Assembly (NCBI RefSeq): GCF_004359215.1
Contig: NC_090616.1
Coordinates: forward strand, 2,967,138-3,031,137
DNA length: 64,000 nt
DNA from: Bremia lactucae
Taxonomy: Eukaryota > Oomycota > Peronosporomycetes > Peronosporales > Peronosporaceae
Direction: 5' to 3'
The notes under the pieces are model-generated. The model was not told the DNA's origin, did not search any database, and was given only the letters and a program-made list of their open reading frames with translations. The stretch's first letter is position 1; each line of letters starts with the position of its first letter. The position numbers and the translations under genes were made by a program. Below, one piece after another: positions 1 to 10,741 of the stretch.

Positions 1-1383
1 AAGCAGCAAGTGGGTGTGCAAGGTAGAATAAACTGCTGAAGGACTCAACGAATATTACAAGTCACGCCTCGTTGCAAAAGGTTTTGAGCAAAAGTACGGA
101 GTGGACTTTGAAAAGAAATTCGCTCTGGTGGCCAAGTTTACATTAATTCGGATTATTCTGAGTATAGCGGCTCAGCATGGTCTCGTTCAACCCCAATGGA
201 TGTCAAGACAGCGTTTCTTCTTAGTGGTCTGCTGGATGAAGAAATCTACATGAAGCAGACTGAAGGTTTTATCAGCTCCAAGTATCCAGATCATGTGTGC
301 AAGCTCAAGCGTGAACTCTACGGCTTTAAGCAGTCTCTTCGAATGTGGAGCCAAAAAATTGACAACTTCGTGCGCAAGACTGGATTATTGCGTGTACGTC
401 AAGCGCGATGAAATGGCCATGATATTTGTTGTGATCTACGTTGACGATCTAATTCTTGCGTGCAGCAATATGGCTTTTCTTGAAGCGACAAAGCTTGCAT
501 TTTGAGTAAGCGGCTTGAGATGTCCGACTTAGGTGAGCTGAAGTTCTGTCTCGGAATGCAAGTCGAGCGAATTGACGAGTCTGATGATATGCCAATGCGG
601 AAAACCAAGCTTCTGCTGTCGATTCTTGCCAAGTACGGCATCCAGGATTGCAAGCCTGTAAGAACGCCTCATGACATTGAACTAAAATTGACCAAGGCTA
701 TGTGTGGAAATGGCTGCAGCCACAACGAGACGATGAAAGATGTTCCGTGTCGCGCTGCTGCTGGTGCCCAAATGTAAGTGATGGTTGGTACTCGCCTGGA
801 CCTTGCTGCCGCTGTAGGAACTCTAAGTCAGTATGCTGCCGATCCTTGCCCGACTCACTGGCAAGCCTTTAAGCGTGTGTTTCGGTACTTGCAAGCGACT
901 CCAACACATGAACTTCAATTTTCAGGATCTGATTGCTTTGAATTGGTAGGCTACTCGGATGCCGACTGGGCAGGTGATATCGAATCAAGACGAAGTACCA
1001 GTGGATACGTGTTTGTACTGGCGTTAGCTGGCCCAGTTAGAAACGGCGGACGGTTGCACTATCTTCGACTAAGGCTGAGTACATGGCACTATCAGAAGCT
1101 ACTCAAGAGGCAGTCTGGATCCAGGCTTTCACGCGCGAACGCGGCGAAGACTCAAGCGATAAACCTGTGAAGGTGAACGAAGATAATCAAGGAGCAATTG
1201 CGTTGGCCAAGAACCAGAATTCCACAAGTGCGCCAAGCACATCGACGTTCGATACCATTTGTTCGCGAAAAGGTGGAAGAGGGTCATATGGTATTAGAGT
1301 ACTGCCGGACACTCAAAATGTTAGCAAATCTTATGACCAAGTCGATTTCTGCAATTCAGTCTAGCGCTCTACGATCGAATTGA
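1..1383 (+). pseudogene. Ty1/Copia pol remnant: reverse transcriptase and RNase H
   Basis: This is the 3' part of a Copia polyprotein, broken into several frames and entering from the left window edge. In order it shows RT (a KTAFLLSGLLDEEIYMKQ segment near 205-260), the RT active-site box IYVDD near 433-447, a DLGELKFCLGM segment near 527-560, and the RNase H part with YSDADWAGDIESRRSTSGY near 952-1008 and NEDNQGAIALAKN near 1177-1215. Frameshifts and a stop near 775 split it, so it cannot make a whole protein. These segments are typical of Copia RT/RNase H and distinct from the Gypsy elements elsewhere in the window. Confidence 0.9.
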
Positions 1384-1515
1384 GGCATACAAAGTTCAAT
1401 CGCTGTCGAGTCGAGTGGGAGTGAAGTTCAGGGAGCACGCTACCGGTAAGTACTAGATTAGTAACGGTATGATAATCCTACGGAGGTTGTCAGAAGGTAT
1501 TTTTCCAAACGGTGG

Positions 1516-3300
1516 TTGTCAGACGTGGGTATGACGTCATTGGAAGCTTCAAGAAGGTTCAGAAGCTTCCTAGTAAATGATTCGCTTAGACGTAGTAATA
1601 GAGATTATCAACTAAGAACCATAATACATTCACTGCATTTTGCGTCCTGCTACACAAGTGCCTTTTACTTCAGCAAGGCTGCAATTAAAGTTGTGGGGAA
1701 CATCATCGAACAAGTGGTTTTATCTAGTGGCGAAGAGCGCGAGATCGAAATCAAGGACGCGCTCTTCGTACCAAGTACGAGCAAGAATCTGCTTTCGGTG
1801 GCGCAGGTCAATAAGGGTGGCAAGTTTCAAGTCGTGTTCGATGGATCTAAGACGCAAATGAAGCGCAAAAATTCCACTTAACTCGCGGCGATAGCGGATC
1901 TCGTCATGGGACTCTTCTGGCTACGCACTCCACATCGATCAGCGAATGCAGCGACAAGCAGTAAAGATATAGACTTGCATGCGCGCATGGATCATACGCC
2001 ACTCGATGTTCTTCGCAAGATTGTAGCCACCAACATGATCAAAGACGCCAAGGCACCTTCCAATTTAACCGGATCAAGTGTGTGTCGCAAGTGCCAACAA
2101 GGGAAGATGGTTCAAAAACCATTCCCAGCCAACCGTTACAAGTGTCACTAAGGTATGTTCGAGCTACTCCACGTCGCCATATGTGGACAGATGGAAGAAG
2201 TCTCGATTGGCGGAGCAAATACTTGCTGCTCGCGGTTGACGAAGCCAGCGGATGCATGAAAGGTTTCTGTCTGCGTGCCAAGTCTGAGAGTGAAGACTGC
2301 ACCAAGGGTAACATTCTCAAGATCCGGCCGCACTTCGGTAAGAAGACTAAGTTCGTTCGACAAGTGCTTCTGGGCTGAAGTTGCGATGACGGTGATATAC
2401 ATCAAAAACCGCCTGCTGGCGCCCAAGATCGATCACAAGATCCGTTTGAAATCGTGTACAAGTCGAAACCAAGCGTCAAGCACATGCGCGTGTTTAGATA
2501 TCAGTCGTAAATCTTGACACCTAGGACCGAAGGCTCGTGTTGGACTACAAAGAAGCGTCGAAGGCTTACAGAGTGTACGACATTGAGGCGGGACAAGTGG
2601 TGATCAGTCGTGACATCACATTCGACGAATCAACTTTTGACTGTTCGATGGAGCGATCAAGTGAAAAAGAAGCTGAAGATGCGGTGTTGGACCTCAATCT
2701 CTTGACGATCAACGATAACGACGTGCGTCGGACCGTCTACAAACAGACTGGTAAGCGCAAGAATCAAGCAGGCACGGGAACGTCACGTTCAGCTCATTAT
2801 CAAGCAGGGAAGAAGAAGCAAATGTTCCGAAATACGTCTCAATTCGCCTCCAGAAACGCCGATCAAGTACAGTCGAAAAGAAGTCTGAAGACGAAGAAGA
2901 GAAACAAGCGGGCGTCTTCGATCAAGTTGACAACTCAACGCCTATAAGATTTCGGCGTGCAAAGGCAAACGCAGTGGAAGCAACGGACCTGGCTAAACCT
3001 GTGACTTATCAAGATGCTGGCAACGGTACTGATCAAGTTCCCTAAAGAAATGCTGCAAAGGCTGAGCTCAAGCCGATGCATCTTCGTGGAGATTCTCGCG
3101 CGGCAGAACTGCCAAAGGGTTAAGGGACGCGATTGTTGTAGTACCGAAGCAGAGTATAATCTGCTTCACGGGTTAAAAGTGAAACTCTGGTCTGCTTCTT
3201 TCTGCCTCAAGGCTGGACTTATTGCTACAAGGCATTCGCTGGACTTATTGCTACAAAGCATTCGCTGCAAGAGCCGAAGATAGCCACAAGATTGGCAATC
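1516..3300 (+). pseudogene. Ty1/Copia remnant: protease end, GAG-pre-integrase, integrase fragments
   Basis: A second Copia piece in the same orientation. Near 1760-1860 the frame reads [21 protein letters not shown], typical of the segment before the GAG-pre-integrase domain. Near 1970-2140 it shows LHARMDHTPLDVL and a CRKCQQGKM zinc-type motif. Integrase fragments follow (LLLAVDEASGCMKGF near 2225-2270), then the SH3-like YRVYDIEAGQVVISRDITF near 2567-2625. A STEAEY fragment of the RNase H region lies near 3141-3158. In an intact Copia element these domains precede RT, so this is a separate copy from 1-1383. 1384-1515 holds no recognisable gene and may be LTR remains. Confidence 0.82.
3213..3264. 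repeat. 26-bp tandem duplication
   Basis: A 26-bp unit beginning ctggacttattgctacaa occurs twice head to tail with one difference, inside the Copia remnant. The length is not a multiple of three, so it also shifts the reading frame. Confidence 0.85.
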
Positions 3301-3447
3301 CTTGAGGCAGCTGACGCTCAATGAGACGTGATGGTGGACTTTCAAGCCTTTTCGTGGTACAATCGTCACGAAAATAATTAAATAATCCGTAGTGCCCAGT
3401 CCGTTAATTTATCTGAGGCCACGCGCGAGCAAATCGTGGCACTTTAG

Positions 3448-4001
3448 TGTAGGCGGTCACGTCGTAATGCGGCTTCGCTCTACTTAGACACACACCCTAG
3501 CACAGCGAGAAGCGGCTTAACCAGCTTCTCTTGCGTGCAGTGAGGTAAGTGTGGCGGTCGCGTTAGCGTCTTTACCCAACGCACTAAGTCTGTAGTTAAG
3601 TGTCGTCACGGGATCGGTTAATCTGACTCCTCGTGCACGCTTACTAAGAAGAAAGTAGTTTTCAGACTAATTTATATTTAATCGTATGAAATATATATAC
3701 CTATTTTTACCGATCAAAATGTCATCTCTATAGATAGCACTTAATATGTATTGCGAGCGTATCTTTCTAGATACCTCGCGTAACGGATGACGCTATCCGT
3801 CATCACAGATGACGCTAGGCTTCATCCCTCCTAATGCGAATGTACCTATGTGCATCAAATACACAAGGGTTGGTCACAAATTTGAACCACACCCGAGTGC
3901 TGGGTCTAATTACTTTATTTAAGTAATTGACCATCCCCTTAAGTAAATCAAGTGTACTTAACGGGGACTGTGTAACATTAGGGTAACTTGAGCCGGTTAC
4001 A
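3448..4001 (-). mobile_element. LTR3 (Gypsy family F3), antisense orientation
   Basis: About 554 bp, running on the + strand from tgtaggcggtcacg to ccggttaca. It is the reverse complement of the LTR seen at 16091-16646 and 51400-51778 (sense start TGTAACNGGCTNAAGTT). It holds the shared blocks around cacaagggttggtcaca and gtaacggatgacgc. A purine-rich tract on the minus strand abuts its right end (4002-4016), so this is the 3' LTR of a minus-strand element. No convincing target-site duplication was seen. 3301-3447 holds nothing I recognise. Confidence 0.8.
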
Positions 4002-4016
4002 CCATCCTCCCCCTTT
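4002..4016 (-). other. Polypurine tract of F3 element
   Basis: On the minus strand this reads as a G/A run directly next to the LTR start (TGTAACCGG). That is the expected primer site for plus-strand DNA synthesis in LTR retrotransposons, and it fixes the element's orientation. Confidence 0.65.
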
Positions 4017-4139
4017 AAAAACGAATTTAAATATTAAATTCGTCAGAGAGGAGCCAGGAACTGCGAGCAGCTTTACGCGCCGCTAGTTTTCTCAATCAAT
4101 CTAGCGACATGTGTTTACATACACGGGCAATGTTGGTGG

Positions 4140-5101
4140 GTCGTCTGCGAAGACATTACTCAACCTCGCCCTAAGCGCACGCTCCGCACTAACTCGCATG
4201 CCGCGTCCAACGCCGTGGTCGAATCGCCGAGAGCTACTGCTGCTGTCGCGTTAACGGGGCTTAAGGATCCATCCCACTTTAACAGTGAGGATGCTGATCC
4301 GTCGCTCATTGTCGACTACAATGAGTCAACACCGTTGCCGTCACCTCATAGTAGTGATGCGAACAGCGAGCTTATGAGGAAGGATGGTGGCGCATTATTG
4401 CCCATCCAAACTTCTCTCATGGCTCACAACATGGAGACAGCAACATTTACGAATGCTGTCACGTCGTCTGCGCTGATAGCGCAGCGACAGGTAATGAGAG
4501 CGCTGCCCATAAAAGCGCAGCCGCTTCTCCGTTGGGTATAACCACAACGCCTTATGCTCTGACCATAATCCATAATGGTTCTGACATAGAGGATGCGGAG
4601 CCTAAAGCTCCGCCGACGACACGTGAACGTGCTCAGTCGGTGTCACAAGCCAGTCGTTAAGAACGTGGCTATATGACGGGTGGCATATCTCTGATGCCCC
4701 CTCCATCTAAATGGCCTCGTTTAAACGGGCCAAGAGCGTCGCTCCTGGAGCGCGCTCTTCTAGATGCAAATAGTTATTATGGTGTCTTCAAAGTATGGAG
4801 GGCTCTGGGAAAATCGCTTGGGTGTATTTTCCCGATCCCGGTCGTGTTGCGTTCAAATGAAACGCCCGACCAATACAAGGTGGAATTACTGCGCCGCATT
4901 CACACGCATTCCGATGCGATAGAACAGCGGTCGCAACGAATTGATTTTGCCTGCTTGCGTGGGAAAGAAATCATGGGCGGTACTGCACCCCCTGTTTCTT
5001 CTCACAACACTGCTTCTGCTAGTCCAATTGAGACTAGCGAAGAGGCGTCAGCTGGTGCTCCTTTTTATAGGCAGCCACCAAGTCGGGCATGCTACCACTA
5101 A
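4140..5101 (+). pseudogene. F3 antisense ORF (aORF3), copy a
   Basis: This open region faces the opposite way from its element, whose 3' LTR lies at 3448-4001 in minus orientation. One frame (about 4150-4541) carries an acidic, Ser/Pro-rich segment with IVDYNESTPLPSPH. After a frameshift a second frame (4673-5101) carries SYYGVFKVWRALGKSLG and SNETPDQYKVELLRRIHTHSD, then a Ser/Thr-rich tail. The track start at 4215 is GTG, so the true start is unknown. The same protein is encoded at 57420-56258 and about 24190-22997. Copy a ends before the part that overlaps the chromodomain in those copies. No domain family recognised. Confidence 0.6.
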
Positions 5102-5637
5102 ATTGCTACGAAGCGTAATAAATTATGCAACTTGTTTTGCATTCGCTCATTGTTCGAGCATCTATGTGCAGTAAAAACTCACCGAATGACCATTTTCTGT
5201 AGACATCTATTCCTCCCCGGTCTTTTAATTACCGTGTGCGCGCACCTCTTTCTACAGATCAATATTGAAATTTGGTTTTCAAGACTCATCGGCATTCCGT
5301 AATAGTGCAAGAGCTGTATGCGGTCCACATTCCTCGAAAAACGGCTTTCGATCAACGGTGTTTCTATCGTGTAAAAAGTTGACTAGTTTGAGGTTGCCGA
5401 GCCATTCGCAAACGCGGCCTATGAAGCTTTGAGTGCGTACATGTAGTGGTGCATGCTTACATATCAATATATGATGTCATATTTCACACCTTTGGTGCTC
5501 GAGTAGCAACACGAATTGACAGGAGCCCACGAAAATGATAACTCAAGTAATATGCACAATTAAACAGAGTGCGCTACAAATTTAATCCAAAGTCGGGCGC
5601 GTGTAATAGGTCAAGCTCCCAAAATAAAGATTGGCAT
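5102..5637. other. Unassigned stretch
   Basis: No gene or repeat recognised. It lies between the truncated F3 copy and an F2 LTR. Confidence 0.5.
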
Positions 5638-6070
5638 TGTAACGGGGTACTGCCAAATTGTACTGCTTCAGAACAAGTCCACTTCGCTCTGCCTCAGGGC
5701 GAGTGGTGCCTCACGTACACTAGTACGTGCAGAGGGAGACTCTCTTTAAAACACTTGCTTTAAAGAGGGTTAAAAAATAACCGTGTTTAGAGTAATAAAG
5801 TTCTTCTGTTTTTCTATCTATTTATACTAACTTAATTATATACTAATACTAAACATGTAATAAAAGTCTTATCTTTCTCTCTCTTTGAGCGCGTCCAGCG
5901 CTGACTGAACCGTTGAACAAGTAGATATAATGGTCTATATCTACAAATGGATAAGCTTTCCGAATATTACAATATAAAGTAATAATTTCCAAATATTATC
6001 GTCCTTTTAGATAATATATTAATTAATAACCTTTAAGTGTTAATTTCATGTAACGATACACAACCTTACA
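5638..6070 (-). mobile_element. LTR2 (Gypsy family F2), antisense orientation
   Basis: About 433 bp, from tgtaacggggtactg to aaccttaca, homologous to 41935-42390 and 62416-62868. Shared blocks include the acgtacactagtacgtgcag palindromic stretch, gcttaaagagggtt, and an AT-rich tail with repeated ataatatattaattaa-type runs. Both ends carry the inverted TGTAACGG/CCNTTACA termini. The following pol fragment is in + orientation, so this LTR does not belong to it in a simple way. Confidence 0.75.
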
Positions 6071-6077
6071 TCCCCCC

Positions 6078-7730
6078 GTGCACCTCTCCAACCTCTACCA
6101 CCTCCGGCAGAGTGTTGGCAGTATCTATGGACTTCGTCTTCGGCTTTCCCGGAGACGATCACAAAACAATGGAATCTTTGTTTTTGTAGACAGATTCAGC
6201 AAGATGGTACAACTTGCTGCAGTACTAGAGTCAATCACGGCTCCGGGCTGTGCCCGTGTCTTTATCGACACGGTATTCAAACTCCATGGGTTACCGCGTG
6301 AATTGGTCTCCGATAGAAATCCAAGATTCACGGCGGAGTCCTGACAATCCGTGTTCCGATCTCTCGGAACACGGCTGACTATGTCAACATCCGATCACCC
6401 AGAAACAAATGGTCAAACAAAACGCGTAAATCGCGTCCTTGAAGAGATACTTCGAGGTTACGTCCAATCGTATCCGAATTGGCGCGAGTATTTACCTACG
6501 GTCGAATTCGCCATCAATAATTCGGTGCCTGCGTCTACAACACATACACCGTTCTTTGTGAAAAGCTTACGCCATCCTCCCATACCCACCCAATAAGAGG
6601 GATCCTCTAGTTTAAGGGGGGGGGCGGACTCGCACGAGCAAAACCATTTCTGGCTCATGCTCATCACGCGTCGAAGTTAACAACGACGCGAACGATGTCG
6701 ATGTCGAAGCTATCAACATCGAAGATGAGAAAGATCCCATGGCAGTGCGCACAAAGCGCACTGGAAAAAGACAAAACAAATGAGTCAGCAGAAGAATTTC
6801 TGCTAACTCAAGAATCAATAATCTGTTTCGTTCAGGATTCCATTGCTAACGCAGTGGACCGTCAGATATGGAACGCAGACAAACATGCAAGAGCAAATGT
6901 TCTTACATTTGAAACTAATGATCTAGTACTACGGTAAACTTACGTAAGCATGTAGTCACAAATGTGAGTAGCAGTAAAATACCACCCAAGTTCATTGGGC
7001 CATTCCGTGTACTGCATCGCAGAGGCCATGCGTACAGACTAGAATTGCCACGAAGGATGCGAACACATCCTACGTTTTACGTTGGTCGGCTCCGCCCGTA
7101 CCATCAGTACGCGGTTTCTTCCGCGGACGCATCTGACCGCCCTTTTCAAGAATCTTCAAAAGATTGATCACGAACAAGGCTCTCATGATAAGTCTCGAGA
7201 CTTTCTTGCCGAATCCGAAGTTTCTCGAAATCGCGATGAGCAGACGACAGCTCGTCACGAAGAGCGTGATCTTCTGTTCGAATCCAACATTGAATACGCA
7301 CTTCTCGAACGGTCTTCCAACCTTTCGATACGGCGAGCCAGCACCGGCTGCTTCAACGAGCGGCGCGTATCGAGCTCGTGATCCAGTCCTTCCACCAAAT
7401 CATGGAGGAAGCGATCGAGTTTGTCGATCTTCGACTCGAGATCCGACACGGGGGTCGGATCTATTCCTCCTCCACCACAACCATTGGTGGATTCCCACGG
7501 TGGTCAACATTTCCTTTCGGAAGGTATCCAAAACCACCGTGATGTGAAGGGGCAGCAAACGAGTTATCTTGTTCGCTGGCGCGGTTATCAACCTTCGCAG
7601 AACAGCTGGGAGCCTCGTTCCTGGCTGATTGTTGACGTTGAGGCCTCGTCCGTCAGTATGACGAGACCCATTCGATGGATCAGAAGGTCCATAAAAAACA
7701 CGCGCCCCTGGCACCTGTAAATTAATTGCA
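6078..7730 (+). pseudogene. F2 pol 3' end: integrase core, C-terminal domain, chromodomain
   Basis: Degraded Gypsy integrase. The first catalytic Asp lies in a VSMDFVF segment near 6122, in a different frame from the rest. The second catalytic Asp is in HGLPRELVSDRNPRF (near 6284-6330). The Glu region is in STSDHPETNGQ near 6382. The C-terminal part reads KFIGPFRVLHRRGHAYRLEL near 6988-7050. A chromodomain follows at about 7560-7680 (SYLVRWRGYQPSQNSWEP), making this a chromovirus. Frameshifts lie between all parts. The opposite strand of 7255-8726 holds aORF2. Confidence 0.85.
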
Positions 7731-8726
7731 AAACGTCAATCGCATCGCGCATCTCGATAGAGATGCGAGCCCTTCCACAAGGCGAAGAAAGGGAATAGAC
7801 ATCCCCTTTTACTCGCTTCGTGTTGTCAACACAACACGGACAGGAATCCCCCACGTGAGGCATTGAAATCCTGCCTCATGTGACATCCGATGCAATTTAT
7901 ACCTTGCACCGGTTGGAGTTCTTTTCTCAAACTTAACACGGATCGCGTTAAGTCTTTGAAGCCACGCTTCGCGTCCGATGTCTTGACATTGCGAATGAAC
8001 GCGCTCCAGGCTTGCATAAGCGAGATTTTATCTCGCTTATTGTTTTCACTATACCATCGATGCTTGAAAAAAGCATCGAGATAAAAATCTTTTTCAGCGC
8101 GAAAGTTCTTCGCGCTGGGATCAAGGCTATGTAGCTTTGTCGCAATAAATAAGGAATATTTATTGTGAGGAGAAGCCTCTCCAGACAAGCTATTAACTAG
8201 CTGCTCGGGCAAAAACCACGGCTTCTTCTCAGGGGCAAGACGATACATTTTAGTGTCTACGCTCCCCTGTGTGGTACCCACTGAAGCAGGGGTACCACAA
8301 GAACTTTAAGAACTTTTATTACGATGGCTTATGCCATCGTCATCTCCACGCACAGAAAGTAGTGCGGGTGACGACACGGGAGACGGTGCTAGTAATGAGA
8401 AATCATCCTCATCGTCAGAACCGGACATGTTATAGCAAATGCTACTAGCAAGTCTATCCGATTAAGACAGCTCATTTGAAGGCTCATAGTCAGCCGCCTG
8501 ACGATTATCAGGCGACTGTTCTGTTCTCCCCAAGTTGGCCGTTTCGTCCGACTAAAGAGGGGTCTTTTTCACGTGGTGACTCACCACGTGCACTCGCAAC
8601 ATTTAAAGTTGCCGGAAGAGACGATACAACGGCAGACGGAACGTCTACCGCAAGGAACAATAATGCGTCACCCGCGGCTGCATGAACCGCAGCGAAGGCG
8701 CCGCACTATTCGCACACCGCATGCAC
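7255..8726 (-). pseudogene. F2 antisense ORF (aORF2), copy a
   Basis: This region lies antisense and downstream of F2 pol. The best-preserved block (8281-7826) reads GTTQGSVDTKMYRLAPEKK, then FLPEQLVNSLSGEASPHNK, FYLDAFFKHRWYSENNK and MQAWSAFIRN, with a conserved Cys/His pair (CIGCH) near its end. Upstream (about 8726-8290) are Ser/Pro and acidic segments such as SDDEDDFSLLAPSP, interrupted by stops. Downstream, 7449-7255 reads DLESKIDKLDRFLHDLVEGL and ARRIERLEDRSRSAY, a likely coiled coil encoded opposite the integrase-chromodomain linker. Copies b and c lie at 42511-42784 and 62990-63560. I do not recognise a known family. Confidence 0.55.
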
Positions 8727-8826
8727 TTGTTTACCATGCGATAGAATTAAAAATGATGTTTCTGACCAATCAACATCGTTTTTAATTAAGTGGTCTTATA
8801 TTTACCACTCGATTCAATGACAATCA

Positions 8827-8848
8827 GAGTGATTGTCGTTTAAGGGAG
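8827..8848 (+). other. F2 polypurine tract without an LTR
   Basis: The block gtcgtttaagggagggatga matches the sequence that, at other F2 copies (minus strand at 42391-42410 and 62869-62888), directly precedes the LTR start tgtaac. Here it runs straight into minus-strand F2 integrase sequence, so the LTR is missing at the junction. Confidence 0.6.
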
Positions 8849-10288
8849 GGATGAAGGGCTAGGCTTCACCCGTTGACATACCTCGCAAGCACGAATATAC
8901 TTGCGCACGAACTGATACTGGCGGGGCCAGTAAAAGTCGCGACTTACTGTGAGGTAAGTCTTCTCACGTCCACGATGTCCACTTGTTGGAGCATTGTGAC
9001 ACTCATACGTGATGCGCAAACGCAAATCATTGTGAGTTGGGACGACGGCCCGTGGGGTGTCGCCGGTAATGGCTGTGTAATACAATAAGCCGTTACGTGT
9101 TGTGTATCGATCGGATGCCGATCGATATAAACCCGGTAGATCTTTAAAAGATTTATCGGATGAATTCATTAAATGATCCATCAAACATAGAAGGTCCTCA
9201 TCTTCTTTGTAGGCTTTCTTTATGTCATCAGCTAAGGTTGATGACGGAACACTCGTAGTGAGTGTTGCAACAGTAAGATTACTTTTACTGTTGGAGTGCA
9301 CTGCTGACTAGAAGTCGGGTCGGCGTGATACCGCATCAGCGACGACATTTAGTCGTCCTGGTTTATATTCGACGGAGAAGTTATACTCCACGAAGAAGGA
9401 TAGCCACCTCGCCATTCTTTGCGAGAGGTGTGGGCTGTTTAAGGCCGTGCGTAATGACGCATGGTCCGTATGTCCGATGAACGGTCTATCTCCTAGGAGG
9501 TAGACCCTATAATTTTAGCTAGTAGCCAGTGCATGTTTCATGGCAAGGAGTTCCTTGTCATGCACTGGGTAATTGCGGCGTTCAGCTGGTTGCAGCTGAC
9601 GCGATTGGTAACAGACGACGCGCCCCGCGCCATCTGTATCGTATTGCATTAGCCCGCAGCCGTTTGCGAAATCGCTGGCGTCACAGACGACATGGAATGG
9701 TCTGTCTTGATCTGCAATAGCCAAGATGGGCAATTGCATCAAGCTTTGCTTGATACCTTCAAACGAACGCTGACAATCAGCGTTCCATAACCATTTCTCG
9801 TCTTTTTTCAAGAGACGAGAGAGATGAACTGTCATCTCTGCATAATTGCGAGAGTACTTGTGCAAGTACGCCGCTAAACCAAGGAACTTTCTAAGTCCCT
9901 TGACATCGACTGGAACTGGCCAGTCGGTAATTGCCTTGATCTTTTCAGGATCAGGGCGCACGCCATGTTTACCGACGATGCACCCAAGAAGTGGTATTTC
10001 GCTTGCAGCGAATATACACTTCTTGAGATTTGCATACAACTTATGTTTTCGCATAAGTGTAAGAACCTGACGAACGTGAGTTTTATGAACTTCCACGTCC
10101 GTCTTACCGTCCATGGCCCGGCTATGGACGAATACATCGTCGAAATAACTCGGTGCGAAATCCCGCACCGGTCTCAACAGATTTGTTACACATCTGTTGA
10201 ATGTTGCAGGGGCGTTACTAAGCCCCTGAGGCATCACTAGCCATTCCCAGAGCATACCACTGGGGGTGCTCACTGCTGTGTACGGGAT
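8849..10288 (-). pseudogene. F2 pol: RT palm, RNase H and integrase zinc-binding domain
   Basis: Minus-strand Gypsy pol. The ORF 10273-9515 covers the RT palm with YFDDVFVHSRAMDGK (YFDD near 10146-10135), the RT thumb (KKCIFAASEIPLLGCIVGKH) and RNase H (FHVVCDASDF, NYPVHDKELLAMKHAL). After frameshifts, 9301-8840 holds the integrase H2C2 zinc-binding domain ending in RKYIRACEVCQRVKPSPSS. The RT/RNase H stretch is nearly repeated at 10742-11390 on the other side of an assembly gap. Confidence 0.88.
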
Positions 10289-10741
10289 NNNNNNNNNNNN
10301 NNNNNNNNNNNNNNNNNNNNNNNNNNNNNNNNNNNNNNNNNNNNNNNNNNNNNNNNNNNNNNNNNNNNNNNNNNNNNNNNNNNNNNNNNNNNNNNNNNNN
10401 NNNNNNNNNNNNNNNNNNNNNNNNNNNNNNNNNNNNNNNNNNNNNNNNNNNNNNNNNNNNNNNNNNNNNNNNNNNNNNNNNNNNNNNNNNNNNNNNNNNN
10501 NNNNNNNNNNNNNNNNNNNNNNNNNNNNNNNNNNNNNNNNNNNNNNNNNNNNNNNNNNNNNNNNNNNNNNNNNNNNNNNNNNNNNNNNNNNNNNNNNNNN
10601 NNNNNNNNNNNNNNNNNNNNNNNNNNNNNNNNNNNNNNNNNNNNNNNNNNNNNNNNNNNNNNNNNNNNNNNNNNNNNNNNNNNNNNNNNNNNNNNNNNNN
10701 NNNNNNNNNNNNNNNNNNNNNNNNNNNNNNNNNNNNNNNNN
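10289..10741. other. Assembly gap (453 N)
   Basis: Run of N flanked by two nearly identical copies of the same F2 RT/RNase H sequence. Confidence 1.
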
